Shown here one piece after another: positions 4,744 to 6,856 of a stretch of 6,856 nt of DNA. Positions within the stretch are counted from its first letter, which is position 1; each line of letters begins with the position of its first letter. Below the pieces are notes generated by a model. That model was not told the DNA's origin. It did no database searches and saw only the letters and a list, made by a program, of their open reading frames with translations. Source of the DNA: Thermoplasmata archaeon (GTDB lineage Archaea; Thermoplasmatota; Thermoplasmata; Lutacidiplasmatales; UBA184); NCBI GenBank assembly GCA_030039135.1, contig JASHQN010000131.1, positions 1 through 6,856 on the forward strand. Reading direction: 5' to 3'. A program made the translations under genes and the position numbers.

Positions 4744-5976
4744 ATGGATTTCCAGTTCCTCGGCGGAGCCTCGGAGATCGGATCGCTCGGCCTCGTCATC
4801 CGGGATCAAGGCCGGACGCTCCTCTTCGACTACGGGATGACGCCGACCGATCCCCCGACGTACCCCCGACCGGCCCCGACGAACCTCGACGTCGCGTTCC
4901 TCTCGCACGCCCACCTCGACCACTCGGGGATGACCCCGGTGCTCAGCCGGCTTCCGAAGACACGGATCGTCGCGACCCCCGTGACGATCGCGGTCGCCGA
5001 CCTCCTCACCCGGGACGCGCTCAAGGTCGCGAGGATGGAGGGGTTCCTCGCGCCCTACAACGTGCAGGACGTGCAGTCGCTCCACGCCCGGTTCACGGCG
5101 CTCGACCGGCACGCGACCTTCCGCCACCACGGCATCGAGGTCGAGCTCACACCCGCGGGCCACATCCCCGGTGCGTCGATGATGCTCTACCGGGGCCAGA
5201 AGGACGTACTGTTCACCGGCGATCTGCAGACGATCCCGACGCACCTGGTCGGTGGCGCAGAGCCCGTTCTGTGCGACGTGCTCGTCACGGAGTCGACGTA
5301 CGCGGGCCGGGACCATCCCGATCGGAAGGAGACCGAGCGGCGATTCCGTCACCGCATCGCCGAGACGGTCGAGCGGGGCGGGAAGGTCATCGTTCCAGCG
5401 TTCGCGGTGGGCAGGGCCCAGGAGGTCCTGATGGCGCTCGCCGCATCCGGCTTCGAGATCTACCTGGACGGGATGGCGCGCACGGTGAACGAGATCTACC
5501 TCGGCGCGCCCGACTACCTGGCCGACGCTCGGCGATTCCGACGCGCGCTCGAGGGCGTGCACGTGGTCCGCGGCCCCACCGAACGGCGAAAGGCGCTGCG
5601 GGAGGCCGACGTCGTCGTGACGACCGGAGGGATGCTCGACGGGGGGCCCGTGCTCTACTATATCGGCGAGCTCTACCGCGACGCGAAGAGCTCGATCTTC
5701 CTCACGGGGTACCAGGTCGAAGGGTCGAACGGCCGTCAGCTCATGGACGAGGGAACGCTGACGATCGACGATGCGACGGTCCACCCCGCGTGCGAGGTCG
5801 AGAAGTTCGACTTCTCCGCCCATGCGGGCCATTCGGAGCTCGTTCGGTTCATCAAGGAGACGCGGGCGCAGACGGTCGTCCTCATGCACGGGGACCACCG
5901 GGAGGCGCTGCGCGACGCCCTGCCGACCTCGATGAACGTGGTGCTGCCGGACAACGGGAAATCGTTCACGGTCTGA
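4744..5976 (+). CDS. Archaeal CPSF-like MBL/beta-CASP ribonuclease (no KH domains)
   Basis: This encodes 410 residues. It is a metallo-beta-lactamase-fold nuclease with a beta-CASP insert, the class that includes archaeal aCPSF2 and aRNase J and acts in RNA 3'-end processing and decay. Zinc ligands are complete: H55-x-H57-x-D59-H60 (SHAHLDHSG), H140 (AGHIPGAS) and D160 (FTGDL). The beta-CASP motifs follow: motif A acid E183 (TESTYAGR), the PAFAVGRAQE stretch at 218-227, motif B FDFSAHAGH with H360 and H363, and motif C H382 (LMHGD). The protein begins directly with the MBL fold (FLGGASEIG), so it lacks the N-terminal KH domains of aCPSF1, and its length fits aCPSF2-like proteins. Whether it is an endonuclease or a 5'-3' exonuclease cannot be told from sequence. 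The in-frame TTG at 4684 would add 20 residues with no family counterpart. It is divergent from the IMPase operon and convergent with NOG1. Confidence 0.93.
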   Translation: MDFQFLGGASEIGSLGLVIRDQGRTLLFDYGMTPTDPPTYPRPAPTNLDVAFLSHAHLDHSGMTPVLSRLPKTRIVATPVTIAVADLLTRDALKVARMEGFLAPYNVQDVQSLHARFTALDRHATFRHHGIEVELTPAGHIPGASMMLYRGQKDVLFTGDLQTIPTHLVGGAEPVLCDVLVTESTYAGRDHPDRKETERRFRHRIAETVERGGKVIVPAFAVGRAQEVLMALAASGFEIYLDGMARTVNEIYLGAPDYLADARRFRRALEGVHVVRGPTERRKALREADVVVTTGGMLDGGPVLYYIGELYRDAKSSIFLTGYQVEGSNGRQLMDEGTLTIDDATVHPACEVEKFDFSAHAGHSELVRFIKETRAQTVVLMHGDHREALRDALPTSMNVVLPDNGKSFTV

Positions 5977-5992
5977 CGGGGCAAGCCGTCAG
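5973..5992. terminator. Hairpin joining the two converging stop codons, possible bidirectional 3' structure
   Basis: CTGACGG (5973-5979) pairs with CCGTCAG (5986-5992) around a six-base loop. The arms contain the stop codons of both genes (TGA at 5974-5976 on plus, TGA at 5989-5991 on minus), so either transcript could fold the same stem at its end. There is no T-tract, which archaeal termination generally uses, so a terminator role is doubtful; it may only mark or protect 3' ends. Confidence 0.28.
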
Positions 5993-6856
5993 CCGGTACC
6001 GCGCTCGCGCCGGGTCGGTCGGCGCCGGCGTCGCGGGGCTTCGGTCGGTACCTCGACGTCCGGCTCGGGAAGGGATTCCGGCGATTCCTCGATCGTCTCC
6101 TCCATCGGCGGCATCTCGTCCCGCGGTCGGAGACGGTCTCTGAGCGTTTCCCACAGCCGATCGATCCCCTCCCGGGTCACCGCCGAGACGCGGAGACGGC
6201 TCGTCGCCCGGTGCGCGAGGTCGGCCTTCGTTTCCACGTCGACGATCGGGAGCGTCGGGTACTCTCGGTGCCAGCGGGCGAGGAGCGCTTCCTGCTCCTC
6301 GAGCGTGTACCCCGAGTTCCCCGTCGGGTCGATCACGAACAGGACGACCGTCGCGGCGCGGCCCACGGCCGTCGTCGCTTCCTCTTCGGCGAGGTTCCGA
6401 CGCTGCGCACGTCCCAGCACGCCGGGGGTATCGAGCACCTGGAGTCGGTCGAAGCCGAGGTCGGCGTGGCCGACGGCGATCGAGAGCGTGGTGAACGGAT
6501 AGGCGGCGATCTTCGGACGCGCGCTCGACAGGCACGCGACGAGGGACGACTTCCCCACGTTCGGAAAGCCGGCCACGACCAAGGTCGGCGCCCGGGGGTC
6601 GAGCTGGGGCCGGTCCCGAAGGAACCGAGCGATCGCCCGGACGCTCTCGAGGTCCGGGTCGATCTCTCGCACGAAACTGGAGACCCGCCCGTAGAACGCC
6701 CGGACCGTGTCGCCGAACGCCTCCGGCCCCGACGAGCGCGCGATCGCCTTCTCGGCGTCCCGGGCCATCCCCCGGATTCGCTCTTCGGCGTGACGGACGC
6801 GACGGGTCGCCCGGGCGAGCGTTCCGTCCCCGAACGCTGCCGCGACGAGGGCCGTC
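5989..6856 (-). CDS. nog1: NOG1-type GTPase of large-ribosomal-subunit assembly (N-terminus cut by window edge)
   Basis: About 288 residues are visible. The frame stays open to the window end, so the N-terminus is missing; an internal ATG at 6768 is not the start, because the family has a long helical domain before the GTPase and coding-like sequence (ARATRRVRHAEERIRGM) continues upstream. Numbering from that Met, G1 is GFPNVGKS at 67-74, G2 is the PFTT threonine at 93/94, G3 is DTPG at 113-116, G4 is TKAD at 180-183 (usually NKxD), and G5 is SAVT. The FVIDPTGNSGYTLEEQ stretch (144-159) is characteristic of NOG1 and separates it from Obg and Era relatives. Eukaryotic Nog1 joins pre-60S particles, and the archaeal form is presumed to act on the 50S subunit. 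The C-terminus has an acidic, proline-rich linker and a basic tail (RRRRRPTRRERGTG) suited to rRNA binding. Confidence 0.91.
   Translation of the reverse strand, partial: TALVAAAFGDGTLARATRRVRHAEERIRGMARDAEKAIARSSGPEAFGDTVRAFYGRVSSFVREIDPDLESVRAIARFLRDRPQLDPRAPTLVVAGFPNVGKSSLVACLSSARPKIAAYPFTTLSIAVGHADLGFDRLQVLDTPGVLGRAQRRNLAEEEATTAVGRAATVVLFVIDPTGNSGYTLEEQEALLARWHREYPTLPIVDVETKADLAHRATSRLRVSAVTREGIDRLWETLRDRLRPRDEMPPMEETIEESPESLPEPDVEVPTEAPRRRRRPTRRERGTG

Noticed and set aside
4720..5898. 392-codon minus-strand frame opposite the beta-CASP nuclease gene
   Set aside because: It is antisense to a gene with all MBL and beta-CASP motifs; the translation has no recognisable motif and is rich in Arg, Glu, His and Val, as expected for the reverse complement of GC-rich coding sequence.
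4278..6143. Very long (621-codon) plus-strand open frame overlapping the IMPase and beta-CASP genes
   Set aside because: It is out of frame with two genes that carry complete family motifs. Its translation is arginine/proline/glycine-rich, low in hydrophobic order, and shows no motif. GC-rich DNA commonly leaves shadow frames open.
6768..6768. ATG at 6768 as the start of the NOG1-type gene
   Set aside because: The frame stays open with coding-like helical sequence to the window edge, and family members need a longer N-terminal domain before the GTPase.
1..6856. Search by eye for CRISPR arrays, insertion sequences, tRNA and rRNA genes, and attachment sites
   Set aside because: No regularly spaced repeats, transposase motifs, tRNA T-loop signatures or rRNA-like blocks were seen; the window is almost fully occupied by protein genes.

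Overview
The window is a gene-dense, GC-rich (about two thirds G+C by eye) stretch of what is very probably an archaeal chromosome. The archaeal reading rests on several things. There is a NOG1-type GTPase, an archaeal CPSF-like metallo-beta-lactamase/beta-CASP nuclease without KH domains, a JAMM-type metalloprotease, and an inositol-monophosphatase-like gene running into an NAD kinase gene. Start codons are mixed (ATG, GTG, TTG), and TATA-like boxes sit about 25 bases upstream of start codons, as expected for leaderless archaeal transcripts. The gene set and GC content would fit a high-GC Thermoplasmata-type euryarchaeon, but that placement is inference.

Layout from left to right. (1) 1-104 is a short non-coding stretch with no clear feature. 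(2) 105-422 (+) is a small ABM-like (dimeric alpha/beta barrel) protein. (3) 509-769 (+) is a small CxxC...HxxC zinc-binding protein. (4) A promoter region at about 791-843 contains a TATA-like box and a predicted hairpin. It precedes 867-2459 (+), a 530-residue radical SAM enzyme with a degenerate B12-binding-like N-terminal domain. (5) Converging on it with a 3-base gap is a minus-strand operon read from 4658 down to 2463: IMPase-like phosphatase (GTG start), then NAD kinase (4-base ATGA overlap), then JAMM metalloprotease (26-base overlap, TTG start behind a strong Shine-Dalgarno sequence). (6) An 85-base divergent region at 4659-4743 carries back-to-back TATA-like elements for that operon and for 4744-5976 (+), the beta-CASP nuclease. 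(7) The nuclease converges, with a 12-base gap, on a minus-strand NOG1-type GTPase that runs off the right edge.

How the genes relate. The phosphatase and kinase pair would interconvert NAD and NADP. Their order matches the domain order of the known Methanocaldococcus jannaschii fusion MJ0917 (NADP phosphatase/NAD kinase). The JAMM protein shares their transcript and may act in removing ubiquitin-like modifiers. The nuclease and NOG1 belong to RNA processing and large-subunit ribosome assembly. The radical SAM protein is the least understood product here. I see no mobile elements, CRISPR arrays, tRNA or rRNA genes. The window reads as ordinary core-chromosome content with a few unusual details rather than an obvious new multi-gene system.
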